From Massilia brevitalea (GTDB lineage: Bacteria; Pseudomonadota; Gammaproteobacteria; Burkholderiales; Burkholderiaceae_D): 64,000 nucleotides of DNA. Made by a program: the position numbers and the translations under genes. Below are positions 13,889 to 21,829 of this stretch, piece by piece; position 1 is the first letter of the stretch, and every line of letters starts with the position of its first letter. The notes beneath the pieces are model-generated. The model saw only the letters and a program-made list of their open reading frames with translations, made no database searches and was not told the origin of the DNA. The stretch spans positions 157,725 through 221,724 of the forward strand of contig NZ_JAULSI010000003.1 in the NCBI RefSeq assembly GCF_030711405.1, given 5' to 3'.

Positions 13889-14578
13889 ATGGCATTCGCG
13901 GACAAATACATTGGCGCTCTCGCAGCGTCGAACCTGCTGGACGATGGCCGGCACCACCAAGCAGGGCCACTGAAGGCGGCGGCGCTCGCCGATCGGTCGA
14001 CGCGCAACCTCGGCGCGCTGCTGCACCGGGTAAAGTACGGCGGCACCGTCATTCAGAAGCTGGCAAAGGCGGTAGCCGAGCGTGCGCGCGTCGAGAAGAC
14101 GCTGGCCGACGCCGTGCGGAAGAAGGACGAGCAAAAGCAGGCCGACTGCCGGCAGGCGCTGGAAGCCAACGACGCCGCATGCGCGACTGCTGGGAGCGAA
14201 GCGGCTGCGTTCCGCGCGCTGCTGGTTGACTGGTGCGAGATTGTAGCGAAGAAGGGCCGCGACCGGAACTGGATCAAGCCGGCCGATTGGCCGAAGATTG
14301 GACACTTGGCGCCTGCAATGTACCGCCGCGTCGCCGAGCATTCGCTCGCGCACTACCTGGACGATGTCTGCAAGACCTGCAGCGGCACCGGCTCGATGGA
14401 AGGGAGGGCGACACTCCGGGCTTGCTCGGCATGCAGTGGCTCGCGCCGCGCCGCCGTGACATCCATCGCAGGGCTCAGCGATTACGAGGTCCGCCTGGTC
14501 GGACAGATGGTCGATGAACTCCACGCGCTGGAGATGAGCCATGCTGGCCTGGCCGGCGCGCTGTTGCGGAGGGATTAG
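13889..14578 (+). CDS. Zinc-finger protein, candidate late antiterminator (Q-like)
   Basis: 229 residues. The C-terminal part has a DnaJ-type zinc finger (CKTCSGTGS at about 171 and CSACSGSR at about 186), followed by ISDYEVRLVG-like AGLSDYEVRLVGQMVDEL. A finger of this kind, at the end of the early operon just before lysis or packaging genes, is the hallmark of lambdoid Q-type antitermination proteins. The N-terminal half is helical and specific to this protein. If it is Q, it would load on polymerase at the late promoter downstream and allow read-through of the hairpins in the late operon. Assignment by motif and position only. Confidence 0.6.
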   Translation: MAFADKYIGALAASNLLDDGRHHQAGPLKAAALADRSTRNLGALLHRVKYGGTVIQKLAKAVAERARVEKTLADAVRKKDEQKQADCRQALEANDAACATAGSEAAAFRALLVDWCEIVAKKGRDRNWIKPADWPKIGHLAPAMYRRVAEHSLAHYLDDVCKTCSGTGSMEGRATLRACSACSGSRRAAVTSIAGLSDYEVRLVGQMVDELHALEMSHAGLAGALLRRD

Positions 14579-14590
14579 GGTCGCGCATGA

Positions 14591-14629
14591 GTACACGAAA
14601 CTGTGTATACATCCAGCAATTTCGTGTAC
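14591..14629. promoter_or_regulatory. Inverted repeat after the Q-like gene
   Basis: Perfect 10-bp arms GTACACGAAA (14591..14600) and TTTCGTGTAC (14620..14629) flank a 19-bp spacer containing GTGTATAC. The half-site spacing of about 29 bp centre to centre fits a protein-binding site near the late promoter, but no protein can be assigned. The remainder of 14579..14821 holds no convincing gene. Confidence 0.55.
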
Positions 14630-14821
14630 CATACAGTCTTCCATTCTCCGTGGAGTCGTACTCGGTCATAGGCCTCCGCCGCCACGGACTCACGCATTGC
14701 AAGCCTCCTGATGCTTTCGCACGCGTGTACAGATTGGCCAGTCAATATGACCCCGTCCTCTGCTTCTAAGCACGGCGGGGTACTCGTTTATAGCTCACCA
14801 CGCAGATAGCATGGGAGCACC

Positions 14822-14854
14822 AAGCCCGCCTCCGCAAGGACTGCGGGCTTTTCT
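14822..14854 (+). terminator. Intrinsic terminator, candidate late-leader terminator
   Basis: Arms AAGCCCGC (14822..14829) and GCGGGCTT (14843..14850) followed by TTCT. It lies 200 bp after the Q-like gene and before the first small late gene, where Q-dependent phages place the terminator that Q overcomes. Confidence 0.7.
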
Positions 14855-14878
14855 ATTTCCGCCAACGAGAGGATGCAT

Positions 14879-15016
14879 ATGCGCTACCAAGCACGCTGGA
14901 GTAACGGAGCATGGAAGACGTTCGACCGTCAGCTCTTCGCCGACATCGATATCCACGCCAGCCAAAAGATGGCAGAAGAGAAGGTGGCCATCGCCAACGC
15001 CACGCGCCGCAAGTAG
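14879..15016 (+). CDS. 45-residue small protein
   Basis: ATG with GAGAGGA 6 bases upstream; 45 codons beginning MRYQARWSNGAWKTFDRQLF and ending in a helical, basic tail (EEKVAIANATRRK). Good Shine-Dalgarno and high third-position GC support translation. Aromatic/basic N-terminal half, no known domain. Confidence 0.55.
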   Translation: MRYQARWSNGAWKTFDRQLFADIDIHASQKMAEEKVAIANATRRK

Positions 15017-15090
15017 CCGGTGCCCCAGATGTCCTACTCCTCTGCTTTCCGGTACGAGCAGGATCTCACGCCTCACTGGCGCAACCAGTG

Positions 15091-15167
15091 ACCACACCGC
15101 TGCCAGCTGCTGCGAGCGCAAATCGCTCTAGGTTATCAAGGCCAGCTCAGCCAGGCAGCGGTGTGGT
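15091..15167. repeat. Long inverted repeat, possible structured RNA
   Basis: Perfect 14-bp arms ACCACACCGCTGCC (15091..15104) and GGCAGCGGTGTGGT (15154..15167) around a 49-bp spacer. A further hairpin GCGCAT/ATGCGC follows (15172..15188). The stretch 15017..15303 has no convincing gene and ends in the terminator at 15304..15339, which suggests a transcribed non-coding segment or an untranslated leader. Confidence 0.5.
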
Positions 15168-15303
15168 GAATGCGCATTAGCTGATGCGCCCAGTTTAATA
15201 GGCATAGCCCTTGCGATGGAGTGCGCGCTCAGCAAGGGGATGTCGCCGGACCATTAGCACCGGCCGCCGCAACCTGTCTCCTCCAGCTCTCTCGCTGGAC
15301 TTC

Positions 15304-15339
15304 GCCGCCGTAGCGTCCGCGCTGCTGGCGGCTTTTTTT
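15304..15339 (+). terminator. Intrinsic terminator with long T tract
   Basis: Stem GCCGCC/GGCGGC with a 17-base loop (which can pair further internally) and seven T residues. It ends the structured non-coding stretch and precedes the 58-codon gene. Confidence 0.65.
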
Positions 15340-15355
15340 ATTCCCGAGGTTCGCA

Positions 15356-15532
15356 ATGACCCAATCCACTCCAAAGCGCTCCACGCTGATCTTGGCCGTC
15401 AATGCAGCGCTCACGCTTGAGCAGCGCCAGAAGATCGAGGACAGAGTGCGCGTTGAGCTGCCGGCGGACGTTGGTGTGATCTTGCTCGACTCGTCGGTCA
15501 AGATCGCTGCCATTCTGCCTGCAGCCGAGTAA
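15356..15532 (+). CDS. 58-residue small phage protein
   Basis: ATG with GAGG upstream; 58 codons: a helix-strand protein (TLILAVNAALTLEQRQKIED, then ELPADVGVILLDSSVKIAAI). The next gene starts 4 bases after its stop. No family recognised. Confidence 0.6.
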   Translation: MTQSTPKRSTLILAVNAALTLEQRQKIEDRVRVELPADVGVILLDSSVKIAAILPAAE

Positions 15533-15535
15533 GTC

Positions 15536-15919
15536 ATGGAGCGGCCAATCCCAAGCCTGCGCGTCCAGATCGGCAGCGAGATCGTGTTGCGCCGCGCCGA
15601 GCCGAATGTGCTCGAATGTGACGACCTGACCGGTCGCGCCACCGTCGTGCACCTGCGTCCGCAGCTTCGGCCCGGCGAGATCCTGGTCGAGCGCATGGGC
15701 GATATCCCGCTGATCATCGCCGACGCGAGCCTGATCTTCCCGACACCGACTGCTGAGACCATGGGCTTCGACACCTGGATGAAGCAGCGCACCGACCTGG
15801 CGCACGCCGAGTTCATGAAGCGCACGTCGCGTCTGCTGTGGTGCGACTGGCGCGCCGTGGTCACGACCGCCGACATCGCCAGGATCTACGGCATCCGTGC
15901 TGGAGAGGTGGAATCGTGA
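15536..15919 (+). CDS. Hypothetical phage protein
   Basis: 127 residues: an N-terminal beta-rich part (RVQIGSEIVLRRAEPNVLEC, LRPQLRPGEILVERMGDIPL) resembling a small barrel, then a helical part with WCDWRAVVTTADIARIYGIR, which reads like a helix-turn-helix end. Overlaps the next start by GTGA (15916..15919). Confidence 0.7.
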   Translation: MERPIPSLRVQIGSEIVLRRAEPNVLECDDLTGRATVVHLRPQLRPGEILVERMGDIPLIIADASLIFPTPTAETMGFDTWMKQRTDLAHAEFMKRTSRLLWCDWRAVVTTADIARIYGIRAGEVES

Positions 15920-16170
15920 AACCGCTCGCCGAGATGTACCGCGACCAAATCATCCGCAGTGTCGTGCCTGACCGTCCGGCCATGTGCTACCCGGTCAGCA
16001 AGCCTGAAGCCTTGGCCGACGTATGCAACCTGCTTGCCGACGGCTACGAGGCCAAGCGCCTGCTGCGCGCCAAGGGCTGGGGCCAGGTCGGTATGACCGT
16101 GCTGGAGATCGCCCAGCTGCTCCCGTGCGCGCCGCAGCGACCAGCACGGAAGAAGAAAGGAAAGCGCTGA
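15916..16170 (+). CDS. Small hypothetical phage protein
   Basis: 84 residues from a GTG at 15916. Helical, with CNLLADGYEAKRLLRAKGWG and a strongly basic C-terminus (RPARKKKGKR). Its stop shares a base with the next ATG (TGATG). DNA binding is possible from the charge but not shown. Confidence 0.6.
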   Translation: MKPLAEMYRDQIIRSVVPDRPAMCYPVSKPEALADVCNLLADGYEAKRLLRAKGWGQVGMTVLEIAQLLPCAPQRPARKKKGKR

Positions 16171-16325
16171 TGGCGCGCCAGGGCATTCCGCCGCCACCGG
16201 CGCCGCCGCTCACTCGCATCGTCCGCGAGGGCGGCGGCAACCTTTGCCCGAAGTGCGGAAGCACTAGAAGCCGAAAGTATTGGCTCGTCGGCGCCCTGAT
16301 CTGCGACCAGAAGGAGTGTAAGTAA
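16170..16325 (+). CDS. 51-residue zinc-ribbon protein
   Basis: A Pro-rich N-terminus and one zinc ribbon: CPKCGS and ICDQKEC with about 18 residues between the pairs. The length and four Cys are those of a single ribbon with nothing else attached. TGATG and TAATG junctions couple it to both neighbours. Confidence 0.65.
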   Translation: MARQGIPPPPAPPLTRIVREGGGNLCPKCGSTRSRKYWLVGALICDQKECK

Positions 16326-16483
16326 TGGCCAGTACAACGTTGACTTTCAAGCTCAAGGTGCGCTGGTGGCTGAAGTTCTACCTGGCTGGCGTGGTGCTCA
16401 CCGCTCGACTGGCCCACTGCGAACCGAACTGGGCGCGTGTTCGCTACTGGGTCGGCAAGGGCATCAAGATCGAGGCCCGCTGA
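16325..16483 (+). CDS. 52-residue small protein with hydrophobic segment
   Basis: 52 codons: MASTTLTFKLKVRWWLKFYL, then AGVVLTARLAHCEP and a basic amphipathic end (RVRYWVGKGIKIEAR). The hydrophobic patch of about 12 residues is short for a membrane span, so peripheral membrane association is as likely. Proteins with this 'KVRWWLKFYL' look recur in proteobacterial phages near the packaging genes. Confidence 0.6.
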   Translation: MASTTLTFKLKVRWWLKFYLAGVVLTARLAHCEPNWARVRYWVGKGIKIEAR

Positions 16484-16812
16484 TGCCGAAGCTGCGAACC
16501 CTGCAGTCGCGGTTGCAGCCGGCTAGGCTCACGCGGCTTGCGCCGGCGCCCACCGCCACGGTTGAACGCAAACGCGGGAGCGCCGGCGTTGCGGACCGCG
16601 AGCGCATCCGCCGTCGCGACTGCGGCCTATGCCAGGCGTGCGCCGCCAACGGCGCCACAAGCCTCGGCGTAGCGGTCGACCACAAGGTCCCGCTGTGGGC
16701 AGGCGGCAGCGACGACGACTCAAACAAATGGCTGCTCTGCAAGCCCTGCCATGACGCCAAGACGGCCGAGGAGGCGCGGCAGCGTGCCGCCGGCGGCTTG
16801 GTCGCAGGCTGA
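16483..16812 (+). CDS. HNH endonuclease of the packaging region
   Basis: 109 residues from the ATG that overlaps the previous stop (TGATG). RRRDCGLCQACAANG supplies the first zinc pair, and VDHKVPLWAGGSDDDSNKWL with LCKPCHDAKTAEEARQRA supplies the HNH motif and second pair. HNH proteins of this size directly upstream of terminase genes in cos-type HK97-like phages assist the terminase in cutting cos. Position and motifs fit that role. Confidence 0.88.
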   Translation: MPKLRTLQSRLQPARLTRLAPAPTATVERKRGSAGVADRERIRRRDCGLCQACAANGATSLGVAVDHKVPLWAGGSDDDSNKWLLCKPCHDAKTAEEARQRAAGGLVAG

Positions 16813-16826
16813 CTTTCGGAGGTTTC

Positions 16827-17096
16827 ATGCTCATCAAGAAGATTGCCCAAGGCGAAATCCTGCCGCGCTTCTATGGCGTCGCGTGGGTTGACTGGTATCG
16901 AGACCAGGCTGTGTGCCTGCCGCTCGGATTTAACCTGCTGGCGGCGTGCGCGCGCGGCCTGTTCTACAGCATCAAGAACGCTGGACGACTGGTCCGCGTC
17001 AACCCACGCGACGCCTACGAGCAGGGTCGGAGGGATGGTCGCGCCGAGGCGAGTCGGTCGCTCGACATCCAGCCGACCAAGCCCTGGCCCCGCTGA
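16827..17096 (+). CDS. Small hypothetical phage protein
   Basis: 89 residues with CGGAGG-type Shine-Dalgarno 5 bases upstream. The middle VCLPLGFNLLAACARGLFYS is moderately hydrophobic and could be one membrane helix or an amphipathic helix; the end is charged. Proteins like this (AWVDWYRDQAVCLPLGFNLL) recur before terminase genes, without known role. Confidence 0.68.
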   Translation: MLIKKIAQGEILPRFYGVAWVDWYRDQAVCLPLGFNLLAACARGLFYSIKNAGRLVRVNPRDAYEQGRRDGRAEASRSLDIQPTKPWPR

Positions 17097-17200
17097 CAGC
17101 GGCCTGAGGGGAGGGGGGAGTCAAAGTCTGGGGTGCCTGACCCTCGGACACCACCCTGTACCCCACGCGCAGAAAAAAGTCCCCTTGGAGGAAATTGTTA
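17097..17200. other. Candidate cos / packaging region
   Basis: The only non-coding gap between the HNH gene block and terminase small subunit. It contains a poly-purine run (GGGGAGGGGGGAGTC, 17107..17121), a TGGGGTG and ACCACCC pair, and a purine-rich Shine-Dalgarno for terS at its end. G-rich runs of this kind precede terS in many cos phages. No cleavage site can be placed exactly. Confidence 0.4.
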
Positions 17201-17653
17201 ATGGCTTTAACAGGCAAAAAGCGAGCCTTCGCCGATGCCGTTTTGGCCGGGTTCTCGAATAAGGAAGCGGCGATTCGCGCCGGGTACAGCGAGGCGACAG
17301 CGTCAGCTGCGGGTTCTCGACTTGTTAAAGACAAGGATGTTAAAGCTCGCCTCGACCAGGCGCGGCAAGCCCAGGGCGCAAGTACCCGGACAGTGGCACC
17401 GCCGGCGGGTGAGCCGCATGTCGACACGATCGAAATTCCCTCGACCGCTGACCCCGTCGAATTCCTCACTAACGTGATGAACGAGCCGGCAGCCGACCTC
17501 CGGCTTCGGATCGACGCCGCAAAGGCAATGCTGCCGTTCAAGCACAAGAAGCTGGGCGAGGGCGGCAAGAAAGAGCAGGCCGGCGAGAAGGCGAAGTCAG
17601 TTGCCAGCCGATTTTCCTCAAGTGCGCCGCCGGCGCTGAAGGCAGTGAAGTAA
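17201..17653 (+). CDS. Terminase small subunit
   Basis: 150 residues from the ATG at 17201 (GGAGG 8 bases upstream). The N-terminal helix-turn-helix (LTGKKRAFADAVLAGFSNKE followed by AAIRAGYSEATASAAGSRL) and VKARLDQARQ match the Terminase_2 family, which recognises the packaging site on DNA and regulates the large subunit. A middle linker and a Lys-rich C-terminus (FKHKKLGEGGKKEQAGEKAK) follow. Eleven bases separate it from terL. Confidence 0.93.
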   Translation: MALTGKKRAFADAVLAGFSNKEAAIRAGYSEATASAAGSRLVKDKDVKARLDQARQAQGASTRTVAPPAGEPHVDTIEIPSTADPVEFLTNVMNEPAADLRLRIDAAKAMLPFKHKKLGEGGKKEQAGEKAKSVASRFSSSAPPALKAVK

Positions 17654-17663
17654 GGATCGCAAC

Positions 17664-19382
17664 ATGGAATGGTCGACCGCCTGTCCGGATTGGGAGCACA
17701 GGCTGAAGGCCAAGCTGTCGATCATCCCGCCTCCGATCTTCCCGGAGCAGGCCGAGCAGGCGCTGGCAATCTTCAAGCAGCTGCGCGTCTGCGACCTGCC
17801 GAAGTCGATCTGGGATGAAGACCTGCAGGAGTATCGAAGCCCGAACTTCGGTGAGTGCAGTGAGCAGTGGGTTTTCGATTTTGTGGCAGCCATCTTCGGC
17901 GGCTACGACGCGGAGACAGGCAACCAGCTGATCCGCGAGTATTACCTGCTGATCAGCAAAAAGAACACGAAATCGACCATCGCAGCCGGCATCATGCTCA
18001 CGGCAGTCATCCTGTGCTGGCGCGAGGGCGAAGAGCACCTGATTCTGGCGCCGACCAAAGAGGTGGCCGACAACAGTTTCAAGCCGGCCGCCGCCATGGT
18101 GCGCGCCGATCCCGAGCTGATGGACCTGTTTCATGTCCAGGACCATGTCCGCACGATCACTCACCGCGTGTCGAACGCGTCGCTGAAGGTCGTCGCGGCC
18201 GATACAGACACCGTTTCGGGTAAAAAGTCCGGCCGGGTGCTGATCGACGAGCATTGGCTGTTCGGCAAGCGCTCGAACGCCGAAGCGATGTTCATGGAGG
18301 CACTCGGCGGCCAGGTTTCGCGGAACGAAGGGTGGGTCATCTACCTGACGACTCAAAGCGACGAGCCGCCGGCTGGTGTGTTCAAGGACAAGCTGAACTA
18401 CTTCCGCGATGTCCGCGACGGCAAGATCGACGACCCGCGCTCGCTGGGCGTGCTGTACGAATATCCGCCAGAAATGGTGAAGAAAAAGGCGTACCTCGAT
18501 CCGACGACCTTCTACATCACGAACCCGAACATGGGGCGCTCGGTCAGCGCCGATTGGCTTGAGGATCAGCTCAAGAAAATCCAGGCGCGGACGGACGGCG
18601 CGTTCCAACAGTTCCTGGCTAAGCACCTGAACATCGAAATCGGCCTCAACCTGCGTTCCGACCGATGGGCGGGCGTCGATTTCTGGGAATCTGCGGGCGA
18701 CAAGTCCATCACCCTGGATTCGCTGATTGAGCGCAGCGAGGTAGCCGTGGTCGGAGTCGATGGCGGCGGGCTGGATGACTTGTTAGGTCTGGCAGTGCTG
18801 GGGCGTGAGAGAAATACCGGCAAGTGGCTCCTTTGGTGCCATGCATGGGCTCACCAGATCGCGCTGAAGCGGCGCCAGGAGATCGCGCCTCGCTTACTCG
18901 ACTTCCAGGCGGATGGCGATCTGACAATCGTAGACAAGCCCGGGCCCGATGTCGCGGGTGTAGCCGATATCGTTGAGCGCCTTCGTGATGTCGGCTTGCT
19001 CCCAGAGAAGTACGGGATCGGCGTAGATGGCGCGGGCATTGGCGCGCTAGTCAAAGAGCTGGTTCTTCGAGGATTCTCCACTGAGCCTGAGCGCGACATT
19101 GTTGCGATCTCACAAGGTTGGAAACTCACCGGGGCAATTAAGGACACCGAGCGCGCTCTCGCCGGTGGCGAAATGCTTCATGGAGACCGGCCACTCATGG
19201 CCTGGTGCGTCTCGAATGCTCGCACACAAGCCCACGGCAACGCCATCAGCGTGAACAAGCAGGCTAGTGGCACCGGCAAAATCGACCCGCTCATGGCCAC
19301 GTTCGACGCTGTTTCCTTGATGGCGCTAAACCCTGTCGCAATGGCGGCTGGATCAATTTATGACGAAGGCATAACGATATGA
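17664..19382 (+). CDS. Terminase large subunit (HK97-type)
   Basis: 572 residues. The ATPase domain has a Walker A-like SKKNTKST (98-105), a Walker [10 protein letters not shown] (190-198; Asp195, Glu196) and a coupling motif [10 protein letters not shown] (228-237). The RNase H-like nuclease has Asp366 ([10 protein letters not shown]) and Asp455 (GVDGAGIG) as metal ligands and a third acidic motif near [10 protein letters not shown]. The enzyme pumps DNA into the prohead and cuts it at cos. Full length for the family. Overlaps a small membrane protein gene by ATGA. Confidence 0.96.
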   Translation: MEWSTACPDWEHRLKAKLSIIPPPIFPEQAEQALAIFKQLRVCDLPKSIWDEDLQEYRSPNFGECSEQWVFDFVAAIFGGYDAETGNQLIREYYLLISKKNTKSTIAAGIMLTAVILCWREGEEHLILAPTKEVADNSFKPAAAMVRADPELMDLFHVQDHVRTITHRVSNASLKVVAADTDTVSGKKSGRVLIDEHWLFGKRSNAEAMFMEALGGQVSRNEGWVIYLTTQSDEPPAGVFKDKLNYFRDVRDGKIDDPRSLGVLYEYPPEMVKKKAYLDPTTFYITNPNMGRSVSADWLEDQLKKIQARTDGAFQQFLAKHLNIEIGLNLRSDRWAGVDFWESAGDKSITLDSLIERSEVAVVGVDGGGLDDLLGLAVLGRERNTGKWLLWCHAWAHQIALKRRQEIAPRLLDFQADGDLTIVDKPGPDVAGVADIVERLRDVGLLPEKYGIGVDGAGIGALVKELVLRGFSTEPERDIVAISQGWKLTGAIKDTERALAGGEMLHGDRPLMAWCVSNARTQAHGNAISVNKQASGTGKIDPLMATFDAVSLMALNPVAMAAGSIYDEGITI

Positions 19383-19540
19383 CCGCACTGGACTGGATCA
19401 CGCTGCTGGCCGGCGTGCTGGGCCTGGGCCTGCTCACCGCCGGCGCCGCGCTGATCTACCAGCCGGCCGGCTTCATCGTGCCCGGCCTGGCGCTGCTCGC
19501 CTGGTCCTACATGGTCGCGCGTCGCGGCAGCAAAGGCTAA
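19379..19540 (+). CDS. 53-residue two-helix membrane protein
   Basis: ATGA overlap with the terminase stop starts 53 codons. Two hydrophobic helices ([20 protein letters not shown] and [15 protein letters not shown]) joined by YQPAGF, then a basic tail RRGSKG. A small membrane protein at this place recurs in several Burkholderiales phages between terminase and portal; its function is unknown. Confidence 0.65.
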   Translation: MTALDWITLLAGVLGLGLLTAGAALIYQPAGFIVPGLALLAWSYMVARRGSKG

Positions 19541-19542
19541 AA

Positions 19543-20808
19543 ATGTTCGCACGACAGTTTTTCTCGGGCCAGCCCGTCAGTGCTGGCGGCGGGTGGCTGT
19601 CCGGACTTGGCGGCACGCGCTCCGAAGCGGGGCCGGTGGTCACACCGGAAAGCGCACTTGCCCTTACATCCTTGCAGGCCTGCGTCACCATCTTGGCCGA
19701 GAGCGTTGCACAGCTGCCGGTCGAGTTGTTCCGGCGCAAGGGTGAGGGTAAGCGCGAGCCGGCCCGCGATCACAAGCTCTACCGACTCATCGCCTGGGAA
19801 CCGAACGAGTGGCAGACACCGTTCGAATACCGCGAGCAAAAACAGCTGAAGGTAGGCCTGCAGGGCAACTCGTACAGCAAGATCATTCGCGCGTCGGATG
19901 GCACGCCGGAGGCGTTGCACCCGATCGATGGCATCGTCACGGTGTACAAGGGCAGCGATCTGCGTCCGTACTACAGCATCGACGGCGGCGAGCTGCTGCC
20001 GCAGCGGATGATTCACCACGTCCGCTGGACTGGGCTGAATAACTACGTCGGCCTCTCGCCGGTCATGCTCCACGCGAACACCATCGGCCATGTGCAGGCA
20101 ATTCAGCAGTACGCCGGCAAGTCGTTCCTGAACGGGACCGCGCTGTCGGGCGTCATCGAGCGGCCGCGCGAAAGTGGCGCGATCAAGGACCAAGGCGTGA
20201 TCGATCGCCTGGTGGAGCAGTGGACGCAGCGTTACGGAGGCAGCACCAACGCCAAAAAGGTGGCGATGCTGCAGGAGGGGATGACGTTTAAGCCCCTGTC
20301 GATGACTAACGTCGACGCAGAGCTTATCCCCGCCCTCAAGCTGGGTTCGCTCGAGATCGCGCGCATTTACAAGATGCCGCCGCACATGATCGGCGAGCTG
20401 GATAAGGCCACGTTCTCGAACATCGAGCACCAGGGAATCCAGTTCGTCATTTACACCCTGCTGCCGTGGATCAAGCGGCACGAGCAGGCCATGATGCGCG
20501 ACCTGCTGCTGCCGAGCGAGCGCGCCGATTATTACATCGAGTTCAACGTCTCCGGCCTGCTGCGCGGCGACCAGAAGTCGCGCTACGAAGCGTATGCCGT
20601 AGCGCGGAACTGGGGCTGGCTGTCGGTCAACGACATCCGGCGCCTAGAAAATCTGCCGCCAGTTGCCGGTGGCGACGTCTACCTGCAGCCGCTGAACATG
20701 GTCGATGCAGCGAATCCGCAAGCCGGCACGCCGGCCCAAGTCTTGCCGCCGCCTGACACGAAGGCGAAGCCTGAGCAGGTCAAAGAAATCGAAAGAATCC
20801 TCGCATGA
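19543..20808 (+). CDS. Portal protein (HK97 family)
   Basis: 421 residues. The start FARQFFSGQPV, VVTPESALALTSLQACVTIL followed by AESVAQLPVELFRR, WQTPFEYREQ and MIHHVRWTGLNN follow the HK97 portal pattern; the C-terminal part has YKMPPHMIGELDKATFSNIE and NVSGLLRGDQKSRYEA. Twelve copies form the dodecameric ring at the capsid vertex through which DNA enters and to which the connector attaches. Length is normal for the family. Overlaps the protease by ATGA. Confidence 0.96.
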   Translation: MFARQFFSGQPVSAGGGWLSGLGGTRSEAGPVVTPESALALTSLQACVTILAESVAQLPVELFRRKGEGKREPARDHKLYRLIAWEPNEWQTPFEYREQKQLKVGLQGNSYSKIIRASDGTPEALHPIDGIVTVYKGSDLRPYYSIDGGELLPQRMIHHVRWTGLNNYVGLSPVMLHANTIGHVQAIQQYAGKSFLNGTALSGVIERPRESGAIKDQGVIDRLVEQWTQRYGGSTNAKKVAMLQEGMTFKPLSMTNVDAELIPALKLGSLEIARIYKMPPHMIGELDKATFSNIEHQGIQFVIYTLLPWIKRHEQAMMRDLLLPSERADYYIEFNVSGLLRGDQKSRYEAYAVARNWGWLSVNDIRRLENLPPVAGGDVYLQPLNMVDAANPQAGTPAQVLPPPDTKAKPEQVKEIERILA

Positions 20809-21764
20809 AAAACCGCTTCCGTATCGCCAGCATGATCTTCAACCAGCCGTTGATGGTCACCGAGTCGATGCTCGACCAGGCTGCGGCCTGGGCGAACCAG
20901 CAGATGAGCCTGAACATCGTCAACCTGAGCGTCAACGGCGCCCAGCCGCAGATGATGGAGGATGACGATGGTCCGTACGAGACCGCAGCGATGCGCGCTG
21001 AGTCGGCGCGGCGCCAGACTATCGCTGATACGGGTGTCGCTATCATCCCGGTGCATGGCGTTTTGGTCAGCCGCAGCATGCAGATGAATCCCTGCGAGAC
21101 GATGACCAGCTACGAGCAGGTGCGTGCACAGGTACATGCTGCGCTCGCCGACCCGGCTGTCGAACAGATCGCCTTCGACATCGACAGCCCCGGCGGCAGC
21201 ACCGTGGGTGCTTTCGAGCTGGCCGACTTCCTGTTCGACGCGCGCGGCGTCAAGCCGATGAGTGCAATCACCCATTTCAGCGCCTACTCGGCCGGCTACC
21301 TCTTGGCGTCTGCGGTCGGCAACGTGTCGATGTCGCGCACATCCGGTGTCGGTTCGGTCGGCGTGATCGCCAAGCACCTCGACGTCTCGGCCCGCAATGA
21401 GCAGATGGGCGTCAAGGTGACCACGGTCTATGCCGGCGCGCACAAGAACGATCTGAGCCCTCACGAGCCCCTATCGGATCAGTCGCTGAAGTTTCTGAAC
21501 GATATGGTGCAGGGCTACTACAGTCAGTTCGTGGATTCGGTCGCCAAGTACCGCGGCATCGGCGCAGACGCAGTGCGCGGAACCGAGGCCGGTGTCTTCA
21601 TGGGGCAGCAGGGTATCGACGTCGGTTTTGCCGACCGCATTGAAACCCCGCAAGCCGCGATCGACCGAATCGCTGCCGAGGCGCACCAGGCGCGCGTGGC
21701 GCGGAATACCAAGACCTCCATCGGTGCCCGCGCAAAAGCGATGGCGCTCCAGAACCAAATTTGA
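20805..21764 (+). CDS. S49-type head maturation protease
   Basis: 319 residues of the SppA/ClpP-type S49 fold: AIIPVHGVLVSR (79-90), FDIDSPGGSTVGA (124-136) with the oxyanion region, catalytic Ser162 in HFSAYSAGYLLASA and Lys214 in YAGAHKND. It cleaves the capsid protein N-terminal delta domain and itself during prohead maturation. Between portal and capsid, as expected. In many relatives an overlapping scaffold frame exists; none was sought beyond the reading frame given here. Confidence 0.93.
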   Translation: MKNRFRIASMIFNQPLMVTESMLDQAAAWANQQMSLNIVNLSVNGAQPQMMEDDDGPYETAAMRAESARRQTIADTGVAIIPVHGVLVSRSMQMNPCETMTSYEQVRAQVHAALADPAVEQIAFDIDSPGGSTVGAFELADFLFDARGVKPMSAITHFSAYSAGYLLASAVGNVSMSRTSGVGSVGVIAKHLDVSARNEQMGVKVTTVYAGAHKNDLSPHEPLSDQSLKFLNDMVQGYYSQFVDSVAKYRGIGADAVRGTEAGVFMGQQGIDVGFADRIETPQAAIDRIAAEAHQARVARNTKTSIGARAKAMALQNQI

Positions 21765-21788
21765 CCGCGTTCGCGGGACAAGCAACCG

Positions 21789-21810
21789 ACCGCCCTTGAG
21801 GCGGTTTTTT
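21789..21810 (+). terminator. Intrinsic terminator between protease and capsid
   Basis: CCGCC/GGCGG stem with a 5-base loop and TTTTTT tail, 20 bp before the capsid Shine-Dalgarno region. As an attenuator it would separate low-level protease from high-level capsid expression only if a promoter or antitermination acts here. Confidence 0.75.
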
Positions 21811-21829
21811 CATTTCTAGGAAGGGCAAT

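Noticed and set aside
14587..14769. 60-codon frame after the Q-like gene
   Set aside because: It covers the inverted repeat, lacks a Shine-Dalgarno sequence and has atypical composition.
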